From positions 3,361,218-3,425,217 of the forward strand of contig NC_052126.1 of NCBI RefSeq assembly GCF_012273895.1: a DNA stretch of 64,000 bases, read 5' to 3'. Source of the DNA: Zerene cesonia (lineage: Eukaryota > Arthropoda > Insecta > Lepidoptera > Pieridae). Shown in pieces: positions 1 through 11,967 of this stretch. The position numbers and the translations under genes were made by a program. The number at the start of each line of letters is the position of its first letter. Position 1 is the stretch's first letter. Under the pieces are notes generated by a model. That model was not told the origin of the DNA. It was given only the letters and a program-made list of their open reading frames with translations, and did no database searches.

Positions 1-464
1 AGGCATTTTTAAACACGGTTTTTACGATACAGTTCTTGAGTTTACGCTAAAAAACGCTTTGACGATTCATTTTTATATATAATGCACAGAAACAAGAGAA
101 GATGATTGTTTATATCCACTACAATAATTATACTATAACGAAAACAGATGTTTCTTTTTTCTCGGTAATTATGTTAATAAGATTCTATACTAAGATTCCA
201 TACTGATGATTATATTAATAGATCAAATACTAACAAATTAAATTAAATTATTAGACCATATACTAACAAATCAAATTACTATTAGAATTTGTGATAACGA
301 ACAATGCGTCAACATAGTACCTGCAATACGGATATAATTACATCTGGCTAGACATGGTTGGAAATTTGAGTGTCGAAATAGTTATTTGCTTTAGCGGTAG
401 CTTTTTTAACAATATTTTTATAAGGCTGGTGATTGTTTGTTGCGATATGTATGTTTAAATTACA

Positions 465-612
465 CTAGACACTCGTCCCCGCTCCGCCCGGATATTGCTG
501 ATTGCTGTTTTATACCAAGGAGCATTTAATCGGGATACATATTCATACCGAATTTCATGAAAATCCGTTCAGTAGTTTCAGTGTGATTGACGGATAAACA
601 TCCAAACAAATA
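465..612 (-). mobile_element. Helitron-like element, family B, truncated
   Basis: It begins with CTAG and the GC-rich hairpin region (CTCCGCCCGGATAT), then carries the family wording GGGATA, CCGAATTTCATGAAAATC, GTTCAGTAGTTTCAG and GATTGACGGATAAACATCC. The TC end is lost. Confidence 0.75.
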
Positions 613-2148
613 TAACTTAATGACTTTTCAAATACCATTTAAAGTAACTTATTAAGATTATAAAACACTTAGTACCCATCAATGTAAATAGTAAAGAAAT
701 AATGTGAAATTTGAAGCTTATTTATAGTATATAGAGTTCTTTATATAAATAGGCACTTACCGAAAACCAGTTGATTACACCAAGCTATTGATAATTTATG
801 TGACGATATACAATAAGCCTATAAAGGGAAAACGGCTGAAATTTTATTACGGTCTAGAAAAATCATGATATCACCGACCTTGTATCTATTTACTCAGACA
901 GAAAATACAAAGAATGGAATTTTCTGGAACCCTGACAGAGGCTTAGCATGTTTTATGGGTACCTGTTATCCAGGATAAAGATTCTTATACCCATTTGGCA
1001 CTTGGGTTTCGGTAACTGTTTACGACGAATAAACAGAAATTCGAGTGCGATTCTGTAAGAGCGACAGAAATTTTAATAGTATTGTATTGGGTGGATGCCG
1101 TGAATTTTTCGAATTACTTGGTAAAAGATTGGGCAATAAACTATGAATCGATGCTTTCAATGATTTCGAGTAAATTTTGTTTTATTTTTACATACTATGT
1201 GATTTACAAGATTGGCTACATATATGGTTAGGATTAGAATTTATGGGTTTAGGAAGGCCTCATCGGATGTTTATGAAAACAATTAGTAATAGATAGTCTT
1301 TTTTCACACATAATTTTATGAATACTTTGAATATAAAGGTAAGACAAATTACTATGTTTTTTATTCTTAGTCCACTCATTCATTACATCCATTGAACAGT
1401 TGTTTACAGAGCCTATATTCGAAAAAATAAGTTATCCAATTCAGTACTATTGAATTTTATTAGGTCTCAACAAAAACTAAACGGAAGATTTTAATTAATG
1501 TCAAACAAAAATCTGTATCTACTTAAAAATAAAATCGGCTGAACAATGATATTATATAAGACGATAACCACCCCCCGAAATAAATGGCCCCCGAAGGTAT
1601 TTTTAAAAGGCATGACGACGGCATTTCTGGTGTCATGGATCTCACTTTCATGGTTTTTGCCCATTATACACGGCTTCAATGGAACACTAGGTTGGATATT
1701 TTCTTCTATTTATTTCTAACTTTAGGAGATCTCATCGCTCCGACAACTCCAGTTCGAGGAACTAGTCATCGAACAGTTGGCCTTTTATAGAAAAATAGGG
1801 CGTTCCCTTTCTTCGATTTTTAAACATTTTCAATTTTAATTTTTCTTTTTAAATTGATAAAAAGTTAATTTTATATTCTTTAAGGTTTTATTTTCCAAAG
1901 TATTTTTAATCCTTGAAATGGAATTTCCCGCTGACATATGCAATAAATTATCGTTGCGATGAAACTATCTTCCTATTACTTGTTAAAACGATTGTATTCT
2001 ATTGCTATTTTGCATATAAATGCTATATAATTCACCGCCTCTAACCTCAATTGAGAAATATCTCTGAAATACATGTATCGAATACACAGCCACTTTCTGA
2101 AACGCAATAAACTCAACATATAACAAGATTCACTAACTCTATTTACAG
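613..2148. other. Intergenic, no clear gene
   Basis: AT-rich sequence. A 207-base open frame at 1584-1790 (plus) overlaps an open frame on the other strand and looks like an unclassified GC-richer patch. I see no splice-supported exon here. Confidence 0.6.
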
Positions 2149-2309
2149 AATTGGTTCATTCACATGGCATTCAGTGGAATCTGATATATTTTATGAAGCG
2201 TATTCACTCCCGGGTGTTCGTTGCGAGTGATGGCAGCTATTTTGTAAAGGAGAAAGAATCGGAAGCCCGCCGTCTCCAGCGTGCGATCTGTGAGAATTTG
2301 CCTACGTGA
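2149..2309 (+). CDS. Candidate terminal exon of an unrecognised gene
   Basis: A strong acceptor (CTAACTCTATTTACAG) is followed by 52 codons open in one frame to TGA at 2307-2309, after two bases of a split codon. The second half is GC-rich against its surroundings and gives a charged, protein-like end: FVASDGSYFVKEKESEARRL, then QRAICENLPT. An internal ATG at 2193 would give a free 38-residue ORF instead. No exact AATAAA was seen just downstream. Any upstream exons would lie before this window or are unseen. I do not recognise it; a transposon fragment is the main alternative. Confidence 0.35.
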
Positions 2310-2441
2310 CGTTTGAGTTACAAGTGACAGCGATCGTCAATTAAATAGTTTAAGCATGAACACATCCACTGTCAATAAGGCATAAGGCATACACTGTATG
2401 GCAGATCTAATTACACACACAGTTTTGACACATATGTAATA

Positions 2442-2641
2442 CTAGCTGCGCCCCGCGGTTTCACCCGCGTAAGTCCGTATCCCGTTGGAATATCGGGATA
2501 AAAAGTTGCCTATATGTTATTCCAGTTGTCCAGCTATCTACGTACCAAATTTCATTGCAATCGGTTCAGTAGTTTTTACATGAAAGAGTAACAAACATCC
2601 ATACATCCATACAAACTTTCGCCTTTATAATAGTAGTAGGA
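2442..2641 (-). mobile_element. Helitron-like element, family A, full length
   Basis: On the minus strand it runs from 5' TCCTACTA to 3' CTAG between A and T, with a GC-rich hairpin (CGCGGGTGAAACCGCG) just inside the CTAG end. Those are the termini expected of a Helitron. It is about 200 bp and non-coding, so non-autonomous. It resembles the Lep1-type Helitron-like repeats described in moths; the family name is an inference. Confidence 0.85.
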
Positions 2642-2655
2642 TTTAAATAAGTGAT

Positions 2656-2726
2656 CTCTGTTATTATCCTTTTCATTTCGTATCTGTCATAATAAACGTA
2701 TTTTCTTTCTGTCTTTCTTTCGATAC
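2656..2726 (+). mobile_element. Retroelement 3' end with TTTC tail
   Basis: The wording GTCATAATAAACGTATTTTC followed by a TTTC/TGTC run also occurs at 7126-7168 and, reversed, inside the Helitron at 50116-50192. An AATAAA-like signal followed by a simple-repeat tail fits the 3' end of a non-LTR retroelement. Confidence 0.5.
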
Positions 2727-3426
2727 GCCGATTAGTTGAATTCCTTTTCGTGTAGGGACGTTTGAATGCAGAACGTTCCAACGAAGGTGAACGTAGTATT
2801 TTACGTGATCGTTTTAATAATTTGTATTATGGAAATGCATGGGTTTGACTATAATAAGAAGGTAATGTAAAATTATAGGTTTTAAAAACCAGTTAAGTAA
2901 ACGTTTAAATAGTAAGACGGGGTCGTTTTATTATTTTTGTGTTTTTTTTTTAACACAATTTCTTATGACCGTATTTTGGAATATTGTATAGATATACATC
3001 TAAATTATATGTGTTTAAGAATAATAATAAAAAAGAAATATTTTTATTCATTATATATTTTCGCAATATACATATAAAAGCCAGAAGTCTACGAAGCATG
3101 ACCCGGCTCTGTAGTCTAAAATTCACTTCAATACGTAAAAATTCCAATAACATAACTTTTATGACATAAAAATATCCACCTCTTGTAACCTATACCAACA
3201 CGGATGTAACGTTTACACATCTCGTATATAGCTCCAGAAGTCGAGTCATCGTTTGCGAATTGCTTCAACCTAAATCAGTATGACGGCAGTTGTGGTTCTT
3301 TTTATTGAAGCACTTTGTACTAATGAACGTTATCGTAACGGTGATGTATGTTTGTATTCAATTGAATTGTTGATTCAGTGATTCGGGAATTTATTTTGAA
3401 TCCCATCCTTAAGTTTATGTTATTAG

Positions 3427-3621
3427 GTTACTAATATTATATATGCGAAAGTTTGTAAGGATGTGTGTGTGTTTGTTAATCTTTCATGCAAAACTACTGA
3501 ACCGATTGCAATGAAATTTGGTACCTAGACAGCTGGACAACTGTAATAACATATAGACAACTTTTTATCCGATATTCCTACGGGATAGACTTACGCGTGT
3601 GAAACTGCGGGGCGCAGCTAG
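3427..3621 (+). mobile_element. Helitron-like element, family A
   Basis: Same family as 2442-2641 in the opposite orientation, ending in CTAG followed by T. The TC start is mutated and the element has point changes throughout. Confidence 0.82.
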
Positions 3622-3823
3622 TTAGGTTATAAGGTCGTTTGTATCGCTGATTGATTAGCACCTGATTGGGTTTAAAGGCATGTATTAATTGCAACGAAAG
3701 AGACAGTAAAAATGGCTTTTTAATTCTTCATTTAAATTTTTAGACGAAAATTCTAACCGATGTTTATTAGACAATTATACAATTAGTTAATTAGACATCC
3801 GTTTGTGTGGATATAGTTATACA

Positions 3824-4069
3824 ATAGCTTACCGACCGTGGCTTCACTCGAGTAGTCTAAGGAATAGACAGTCTCGTGGTTTAGGGCGTATAGTTCCCTT
3901 CCCGTGTGATTTCCGGGGAAGTAATCATGCTATTTCCTTTCCCGGGTATCAAACTATCTTTGTACCTACATTAAAAAATCGGTTATGCAGTTTGGCGGCA
4001 TGAAGAAGAAACTATAGACTGACAGATAGATCGACAGAGTTGCTTTCACATATATAATAATGGCAGGGA
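3824..4069 (-). mobile_element. Helitron-like element, family E
   Basis: It contains GTGGCTTCACTCG near the left end and GACAGAGTTGCTTTCACA near the right, ending GGGA|T (TC on the minus strand). It shares this layout with 21345-21551 and 42652-42792. Confidence 0.6.
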
Positions 4070-4440
4070 TTTTGGAGTCTAATGATATGACTGAACATTG
4101 AAACTTTGCTAATATATTAACTGAAGTTTCCTTAATGTCCCAATGTGTATTGGTCTCTCTATAGTACTGTTAGTGGTTGGTTCCATTAGACAAAATACAG
4201 TACAGTACAGTAAATATAAAACTGAGTTTGCTTTCCTCCAGTTGGGACATAATATACAAGCCGATGATGACATGTATTTACGAAAAAAATAACTTCTTTA
4301 TTAATTCTTTAGTTTATTTTTTTTAGGTTCATCAACAGGTATTACACAAAATAAATTACATCAAGTAAATATAAAGAATTAAGAACTAAATGCGCACCTT
4401 TAAAAGGTAAATTAATTCGATTCTATTTATGTATATTATA

Positions 4441-4638
4441 CTAGACGCTCGACCGCCTCCATCTGGATATCACGATTCCTGGAGAACATTTAATCGAGAT
4501 AAAAAGTATCTTTTCACCCAAGTCAGCTCATATCGTGTGTGTATACCAAATTTCATCAAAATCCGTTCTGTAGTTTCAGCGTGATTGACGGACAAATACC
4601 CAAACAAACAAACTTTCACATGTACAATATTAGTGTGA
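4441..4638 (-). mobile_element. Helitron-like element, family B, full length
   Basis: It runs CTAG to GTGTGA|T with the family B wording (CACCCAAGTCAGCTCATA, ATCAAAATCCGTTCTGTAG, GATTGACGGACAAATA). Both Helitron termini are present. Confidence 0.8.
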
Positions 4639-7043
4639 TAAAATCCGATTAAAATTCGATTCAATGTATATATTATATTTTATACACTAATATTTATAAA
4701 AAATGATTATTTTGATACCAACCTTTGAATGTCTAACTATTTAAATCAATTTAAGGTAAATAAATAAGATAAATTTGGCTCTTAAACGCACCAACGTCTT
4801 TATTCAAGTGAAATGTCTTGGATGCTATAATGGGCAAGGCACTTTACAAAGGCAGGAGTTATGCTGCTTGTACTTAGCTATGCTTTGATAATGTTACGAG
4901 GTAATCAGTTTTAAAGTACTATGTTTAGCTGACCCCGTGTGGGTATAAAATATGAGGACGTATTCTCAGATGTATGTAAACGAAATCTTTCATTAAAATT
5001 CATTCAGCCCTTTCGGATCAGAGTGGTTACACACGCTGTGTAAATAAATAAATAAATGAATAAATAAATAAAGTCATCTTTATTGAGTCCTCACAACATA
5101 AGTACATTACAAAAAATTAGAAATACAGATAAGAGAAAAAAAGTAGAAGTATACTACATAGAAGTCTGAGGTACCTACAGGTCACCAGCCTCCCGCGCGT
5201 ATAACATACGAATAGAGGGTAACATAAGTTTGGGTGTCTACTGTCTACGTTATATATGGAGAAAAGTGATCTTATCATATAAAATATACCGTAAATCTTA
5301 TATGCCTACGTCATCGTAAGATGTTAAAAACCATCAAATATATACATTATAAAAAACTAACTCGCGGGAACCTTTTTTCGAAAACTTAAGTTTTGCGTAT
5401 AAGAATAACGAACATTAAACAACAAATAATACTAATTAATTCACACCAATACAAAAGAACAAAACACTTTACATAATTAAGCATAAAGCGGCGGCCTTAT
5501 CGCTAAAATGACGATCTCTTCCAGTCAACCTTAGGTCAATGCTTATGAAAATTGAGTTTTAAGAAGAGGTCGATAGTATACAACACCAGAACTATATTTT
5601 ACATGGCTCATAAACTCTCGCTTTATATTAACAATATGCAGTATGATGTACACATACAGAAATATACTAAAATAAAATTAAAAAGTACTAAATTGGAAGC
5701 TTAATCTTCAACCAACAAGGTAGCTTAATATCGTTGTTACGGAATTTTGCAGCAGAAAAAAAAAAGCAAACTAAAATTATCTTGTAAAATGACACATTCG
5801 ATACACGCCGCTTATAATAATCCAGCCATTATAAAAGTACATTATACACCTTAATGCAACTTGCTTTTAACCTACTTCGACCGTGTATAACACGCAGAGT
5901 AAAGTGGGCGTTGATTACAGTACTGTGTAAGTTCGAACAATGAAGATTCGTTCGCTATTGTTAAAATGTTGAAGAAAATGCTCTGTTTTCTAGTATTTTC
6001 GGGGATTGTAGGCTGAATATGGGAACTGTTGGATATGTTAGAGCAGCATTTTTAATTGCAATGCGTAATTTGATTTTGGACTAATTTAAATATTATAATA
6101 CACAGCGTATACAGAAATAAAAGGCAACTTTGTATTCGTCCATCTTTATATTGTAACTGACAACGCCAGTAGTAAAACTTTAAACACATATACTGATTTT
6201 GTTATATTTATTCACTTGTCTGAATTCTATTTTTTTTTCATAAAGATCGTTTCGAAATTTGAGTGTATAATTTTATTGTTAGCTTACAACTTAAAACATA
6301 CAGAACACGTAGTAAAAACGGTAAAGTACGATTCGATGCGATAAGTTAAAGAGCTTCATAATTACTGTGCCATCCGTTGCATAACTTTGATTTTCTACAG
6401 ATAAACAGACAGACAAACAGAGATAATAGTAATAAACGCTACCGTTTTACCCTTCGGATACGGCGCCTTGCAAAAATGCATGAAGGTTGAGGCAAAAGTT
6501 TCGTATTATCTAAAAAGAGCACAGATATTCTAAGCCTATATTTTAAATACATAACGTCAATTTCTAAAAACATCCCACAGAGTTTTACACGGCAATTTTA
6601 GCAACATTTTTCGTTGGTCAAATGTACAGTCGCATACGGTGTAACATGCTACAAAATGTCATACGTTAGAGGTAACTTTGCATATTCATTCAGCCGTTCG
6701 GTTGAACGAGGAAATTTGCTTAAATTCGCTTATGTGGACAACTGTACATGCAGTGTGCCTTTGCTACAGCTTCGAATGTAAGGAGATTTATGCCCGCATA
6801 TAGGTACGTGCTCAGAATAGTGCAATCTAATGATTAATGTTTCAAACTTGCGTATCTGGTGTACAGTCGAGTGGATAATACACTTTTAAATTCAGAAACA
6901 ATTACGGTTACTAGTTTCAATATAGTTCCCTTTACATACCTCAAGGCACAATCTGCATATGGTATATTATTATGATTGGCTATAAACGTACAGTTTATTC
7001 AGTTACCCAGTTACACCAGTTAAGGCATCCACTGAAAATCAGT
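4639..7043. other. Intergenic, repeats only
   Basis: Apart from the retroelement tail near 5.1 kb there is only a fragment near 6401-6475 (ACAGACAGACAAACAGAG, then TACCGTTTTACCCTTCGGAT). Its wording recurs in moth repeats and near 13365-13450. No gene seen. Confidence 0.55.
5038..5230 (-). mobile_element. Retroelement 3' end with TTTA tail
   Basis: An AAATA tandem run (TTTA on the minus strand) joins directly to GTCATCTTTATTGAGTCC and a more GC-rich piece. This is the shape of a truncated non-LTR retroelement inserted in minus orientation. Confidence 0.4.
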
Positions 7044-7170
7044 GTCAGTACTCTGAGTGGCGGGCCTAATTAAGGCACATACATATTTTAACTATATTTA
7101 TTGCTTTGTTATATTTACCTGTATGTGTCATAATAAACGTATTTTCTTTTCTTTCTTTCTTTCTTTCTAG
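7044..7170 (+). mobile_element. Retroelement 3' end with TTTC tail
   Basis: Shares GTCATAATAAACGTATTTTC and a TTTC run with 2681-2726. It is probably a 5'-truncated copy. Confidence 0.5.
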
Positions 7171-7285
7171 TTTCACTTAATTTATAATAAAAGTAAAGTG
7201 AGTATATATATATGTATATAGTTTCCACAAACATTTTTCATTCATAAAGAATCTAAATTAAAAATAACATAATACAATATCCAAT

Positions 7286-7360
7286 GATAGATAGATAGAT
7301 AGATAGATAGATAAAAAGTTTATTAAAAGAACACATTAAATACATGACAATTACAAATTA
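7286..7360 (-). repeat. GATA microsatellite plus retroelement 3' end
   Basis: About seven GATA units run into AAAAAGTTTATTAAAAGAAC up to the gap. Read on the minus strand it is a unique stretch ending in a TATC tail, like the other retroelement 3' ends here. Confidence 0.6.
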
Positions 7361-8360
7361 NNNNNNNNNNNNNNNNNNNNNNNNNNNNNNNNNNNNNNNN
7401 NNNNNNNNNNNNNNNNNNNNNNNNNNNNNNNNNNNNNNNNNNNNNNNNNNNNNNNNNNNNNNNNNNNNNNNNNNNNNNNNNNNNNNNNNNNNNNNNNNNN
7501 NNNNNNNNNNNNNNNNNNNNNNNNNNNNNNNNNNNNNNNNNNNNNNNNNNNNNNNNNNNNNNNNNNNNNNNNNNNNNNNNNNNNNNNNNNNNNNNNNNNN
7601 NNNNNNNNNNNNNNNNNNNNNNNNNNNNNNNNNNNNNNNNNNNNNNNNNNNNNNNNNNNNNNNNNNNNNNNNNNNNNNNNNNNNNNNNNNNNNNNNNNNN
7701 NNNNNNNNNNNNNNNNNNNNNNNNNNNNNNNNNNNNNNNNNNNNNNNNNNNNNNNNNNNNNNNNNNNNNNNNNNNNNNNNNNNNNNNNNNNNNNNNNNNN
7801 NNNNNNNNNNNNNNNNNNNNNNNNNNNNNNNNNNNNNNNNNNNNNNNNNNNNNNNNNNNNNNNNNNNNNNNNNNNNNNNNNNNNNNNNNNNNNNNNNNNN
7901 NNNNNNNNNNNNNNNNNNNNNNNNNNNNNNNNNNNNNNNNNNNNNNNNNNNNNNNNNNNNNNNNNNNNNNNNNNNNNNNNNNNNNNNNNNNNNNNNNNNN
8001 NNNNNNNNNNNNNNNNNNNNNNNNNNNNNNNNNNNNNNNNNNNNNNNNNNNNNNNNNNNNNNNNNNNNNNNNNNNNNNNNNNNNNNNNNNNNNNNNNNNN
8101 NNNNNNNNNNNNNNNNNNNNNNNNNNNNNNNNNNNNNNNNNNNNNNNNNNNNNNNNNNNNNNNNNNNNNNNNNNNNNNNNNNNNNNNNNNNNNNNNNNNN
8201 NNNNNNNNNNNNNNNNNNNNNNNNNNNNNNNNNNNNNNNNNNNNNNNNNNNNNNNNNNNNNNNNNNNNNNNNNNNNNNNNNNNNNNNNNNNNNNNNNNNN
8301 NNNNNNNNNNNNNNNNNNNNNNNNNNNNNNNNNNNNNNNNNNNNNNNNNNNNNNNNNNNN
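7361..8360. other. Scaffold gap, 1000 N
   Basis: This is exactly 1000 N, the usual placeholder for a gap of unknown size. The left edge lies inside a retroelement 3' end that follows a GATA repeat. Confidence 0.99.
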
Positions 8361-9300
8361 AATCACTTGAATTTAAATTAAAAAGGTTAAAAATATATGC
8401 AAAATAGAAAACAGCTGTTGAGCTCTCAAGAGATCAATGCGATGAAACGAACTCATAACTTCGAAGCTGCTGACCATACTTCTTTCATGTATTTCCTCCG
8501 TGTTAATTAAACGCATAGTTGTTCGCATGGCTAAAGAAACTTCTCATGGGAATGAGATGTTTGACGATGAAAAGTAGCCAGATATAAAAATCACACCATA
8601 AAATAGCTAAGCTACGTTACAATAGCCTACATACGTTATTAAATTTAGAAATTTGCCTTTCTAGAAATAGTCAGAGATACAACTCAACGGAAATGAACAG
8701 AATTAAAACGAATAGAAAAATATTTTCAATTTCCGGGACGACTTATGTTTCTCATATAACACCTTTACGATGCTCCATATACTCGTAATTCATCGACCGT
8801 TTATATTTAAAAAACCTCATCCGCATTAACTTCGCAGAAACTAAATCAAAGATTTAAACTCCGTAATACCGTCGGACTCTTTGCTAGAAGGATTTACGTT
8901 AACTTGTATTTATTGCGTCCGATAGTTCACAACTTCTCCGTTTGTTAACACTTGGATGTTATCTTTCTCTGACTCACTGGCTAGAAATAGAATGGAGACG
9001 TAATGTGTGTTTGTTGCAGAAAATACTTGGAGAATATCGGCCACATTGTTGGGCATTTTCTTGCTTACGTCTTTTCGATAATTTGAAGAGACAGTCGGAC
9101 GTTGTGTGTGTTTAAATATTAGGTGATTAAATTGAAATGTTACTGATGGAATATAAACCTTATATTACTTCTTATTTATATTGAGAATCCTTCTGAAACT
9201 ACCTATAAAATTAATTATTCATAGTTGGTGTTAACTTATGTGTTGTTTAGAGGAAGGTGTTATTTGATGTGAAAATGTGTTTTATCTAAAAATGTTTAGC
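8361..9300. other. Intergenic, nothing recognised
   Basis: AT-rich sequence between a gap and an R3 copy. No open frame with splice support and no repeat family that I recognise. Confidence 0.6.
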
Positions 9301-9454
9301 CTTTTTTTATATCATAGTCGACAATGGCGCTGATGAGTCGTCTAATGGTAAATGCTACCACCGCCTATGAACTTGTGGAGAGGCCTCTACAAATGGATTG
9401 TCGACAATATTTCTACGATTGGAAAGAGATCAAGCAAGGATTGACGAGAAGAAT
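9301..9454 (-). mobile_element. R3 retroposon, 3' part, cut by gap
   Basis: It starts with a T run (the poly-A tail on the minus strand), then TCGACAATGGCGCTGATGAG, the counterpart of the 3' segment seen at 15073-15403. It stops at the gap, and its last 36 bases reappear inverted at 11932-11967. Confidence 0.8.
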
Positions 9455-10454
9455 NNNNNNNNNNNNNNNNNNNNNNNNNNNNNNNNNNNNNNNNNNNNNN
9501 NNNNNNNNNNNNNNNNNNNNNNNNNNNNNNNNNNNNNNNNNNNNNNNNNNNNNNNNNNNNNNNNNNNNNNNNNNNNNNNNNNNNNNNNNNNNNNNNNNNN
9601 NNNNNNNNNNNNNNNNNNNNNNNNNNNNNNNNNNNNNNNNNNNNNNNNNNNNNNNNNNNNNNNNNNNNNNNNNNNNNNNNNNNNNNNNNNNNNNNNNNNN
9701 NNNNNNNNNNNNNNNNNNNNNNNNNNNNNNNNNNNNNNNNNNNNNNNNNNNNNNNNNNNNNNNNNNNNNNNNNNNNNNNNNNNNNNNNNNNNNNNNNNNN
9801 NNNNNNNNNNNNNNNNNNNNNNNNNNNNNNNNNNNNNNNNNNNNNNNNNNNNNNNNNNNNNNNNNNNNNNNNNNNNNNNNNNNNNNNNNNNNNNNNNNNN
9901 NNNNNNNNNNNNNNNNNNNNNNNNNNNNNNNNNNNNNNNNNNNNNNNNNNNNNNNNNNNNNNNNNNNNNNNNNNNNNNNNNNNNNNNNNNNNNNNNNNNN
10001 NNNNNNNNNNNNNNNNNNNNNNNNNNNNNNNNNNNNNNNNNNNNNNNNNNNNNNNNNNNNNNNNNNNNNNNNNNNNNNNNNNNNNNNNNNNNNNNNNNNN
10101 NNNNNNNNNNNNNNNNNNNNNNNNNNNNNNNNNNNNNNNNNNNNNNNNNNNNNNNNNNNNNNNNNNNNNNNNNNNNNNNNNNNNNNNNNNNNNNNNNNNN
10201 NNNNNNNNNNNNNNNNNNNNNNNNNNNNNNNNNNNNNNNNNNNNNNNNNNNNNNNNNNNNNNNNNNNNNNNNNNNNNNNNNNNNNNNNNNNNNNNNNNNN
10301 NNNNNNNNNNNNNNNNNNNNNNNNNNNNNNNNNNNNNNNNNNNNNNNNNNNNNNNNNNNNNNNNNNNNNNNNNNNNNNNNNNNNNNNNNNNNNNNNNNNN
10401 NNNNNNNNNNNNNNNNNNNNNNNNNNNNNNNNNNNNNNNNNNNNNNNNNNNNNN
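9455..10454. other. Scaffold gap, 1000 N
   Basis: Exactly 1000 N. The left edge is inside an R3 retroposon copy and the right edge is inside a Helitron-like element. Confidence 0.99.
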
Positions 10455-10523
10455 GGCAACTTTTTGTCCCGATATTCCTACGGGATACGGAATTACGCGG
10501 GTGAAACCGCGAGGCGCAGCTAG
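10455..10523 (+). mobile_element. Helitron-like element, family A, cut by gap
   Basis: Only the 3' end is present: GATATTCCTACGGGATACGG, the GGGTGAAACCGC hairpin region, and CTAG followed by T. Confidence 0.8.
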
Positions 10524-10833
10524 TTACGAACTAAACAATAATCAAAGTTATTCAACAATACAAGGCAACCTATTAAAATAACCAACATTTTTCAAATGGA
10601 TCCTGGAAATTCTATAAAGGTCTTATTACTTACATTACAAAAACAAGTGGAGCGGAAAGAAGTTAATTGAAGCGACTTTTTCAATTAAAATAAATCGCTA
10701 AATAAGTCTTAAGACTTTGCCCGTATTTTACCGAGAAAATTTTTAATACTTTATTGGCATGGAAATACTTCAAAGTAAGGGTTTCATGCTGGAATATTCC
10801 GTTCACATTTTTCTGAATTGATTTATGTAAGCA

Positions 10834-11097
10834 GTGCCTTTTATACTGTTTGCGAAGATTTTATTAGCTGCTAGAAAAATTGAATTGCACGCAATCCAAC
10901 TGCTGGTGAACCGAGATGGCTGTGAAAAAGTGGCTTTAACGTTGTGCCATATAACAGGAACACATGAGTTAAAAGAGAGCTTAAAGTACGCAGTGCAGAA
11001 AAATACAACAGAAAAATTTGGGTTGAAAGTATCATTTAAGAAATTTAAACTACAAGAGAACAAAATACACAGCGTGCAAACGCAAAAACATAATTAA
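10834..11097 (+). CDS. Hypothetical open frame with adjacent poly-A signal
   Basis: There are 87 codons from a GTG at 10834 to TAA at 11095, with an AG dinucleotide (GTAAGCAG) just upstream that could act as an acceptor. The product is basic and unrecognised: AARKIELHAIQLLVNRDG near the start, HELKESLKYAVQKNTTEKFG in the middle, lysine-rich at the end. AATAAA follows within about 15 bases of the stop. The opposite strand is also open over most of this stretch, so chance is a real alternative. The segment sits on a contig that may be inverted in the scaffold. Confidence 0.2.
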   Translation: MPFILFAKILLAARKIELHAIQLLVNRDGCEKVALTLCHITGTHELKESLKYAVQKNTTEKFGLKVSFKKFKLQENKIHSVQTQKHN

Positions 11098-11817
11098 TTA
11101 TAATAAAATAAAACACGAAAAAAAACATGCCAGTAACCATTCTAAGTTTTTGACAAATTATTCTTCAAACAACCTAGTTATTTAATAGTGATTTATTTCT
11201 TAGGACAATCAAAAGATTTTTAGTATATCGTGTATTTATTCCTGAGCGTTGATATGTATGTATGTGTGCGTACCGCCATAGTCATTTACGCGTCATTCCA
11301 ACTCAGATAGCATTAGATTATAAGCACACTATCAAATTAGCATGTATACTGAAGTATGTCATACATTTAACGTCTTCATGCCACTTACACATACTTTCAG
11401 GTGTTATATAACGCGCTTTTTGCTCGATTAGTCCACAAAACTTAATTGATTAACATAGAAAATATTGTTGAATGTTAATGTTAATTTTATATAGATAGTA
11501 CTTACCTTAGGCATTAACTAAAATCATATACAAGATCAAATAAATAGTACAATTAATGTTAACAACTTTGATCAACAGTTATCGGATGGTTGGTTTACCT
11601 CTAAACCCTAACAGCGTCAGACTGGCGGAAGCTATGAAACCATCGCGGCTGCAACAGACACAAATAACTACAATAATTGTATGAAACGCGCAAAGCATTT
11701 GAAACTCCACAAAGATCCATAAATGTTATATAATAATGCATATAATATTTTATAGAGGAGTTAAAAACACTAGAGTGCTCCTTCCAGCTTAAGTGCCTTT
11801 GATAAAAATATGTGAGG
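11098..11817. other. Intergenic, nothing recognised
   Basis: AT-rich non-coding sequence. I see no gene, known repeat or RNA in it. Confidence 0.55.
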
Positions 11818-11967
11818 ATTTGTTATGATAGTCGAGCACGCTTTGGCCCGAATTGGGCCAGCTCGCACCGGGGAAGTAGCACCTACAGAAGACCGGAGCC
11901 ATATCCTTTTCCTTACCCTTCCCAGTCCTTTATTCTTCTCGTCAATCCTTGCTTGATCTCTTTCCAA
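11818..11967 (+). mobile_element. R3 retroposon, 5' part, cut by gap
   Basis: It reads GTCGAGCACGCTTTGGCCCG, AATTGGGCCAGCTCGCACCG and CCTTACCCTTCCCAGTCC, the 5' half of R3, and ends at the gap. Confidence 0.8.

Noticed and set aside
1584..1790. 68-codon frame near the left edge
   Set aside because: Frames are open on both strands, with no splice sites or motif; more likely a repeat patch.
7323..8381. Long open frames across the N runs here and at 9324-10523, 11812-13092, 18325-19511 and 24252-25404
   Set aside because: They consist almost wholly of unknown residues spanning 1000-N gaps.
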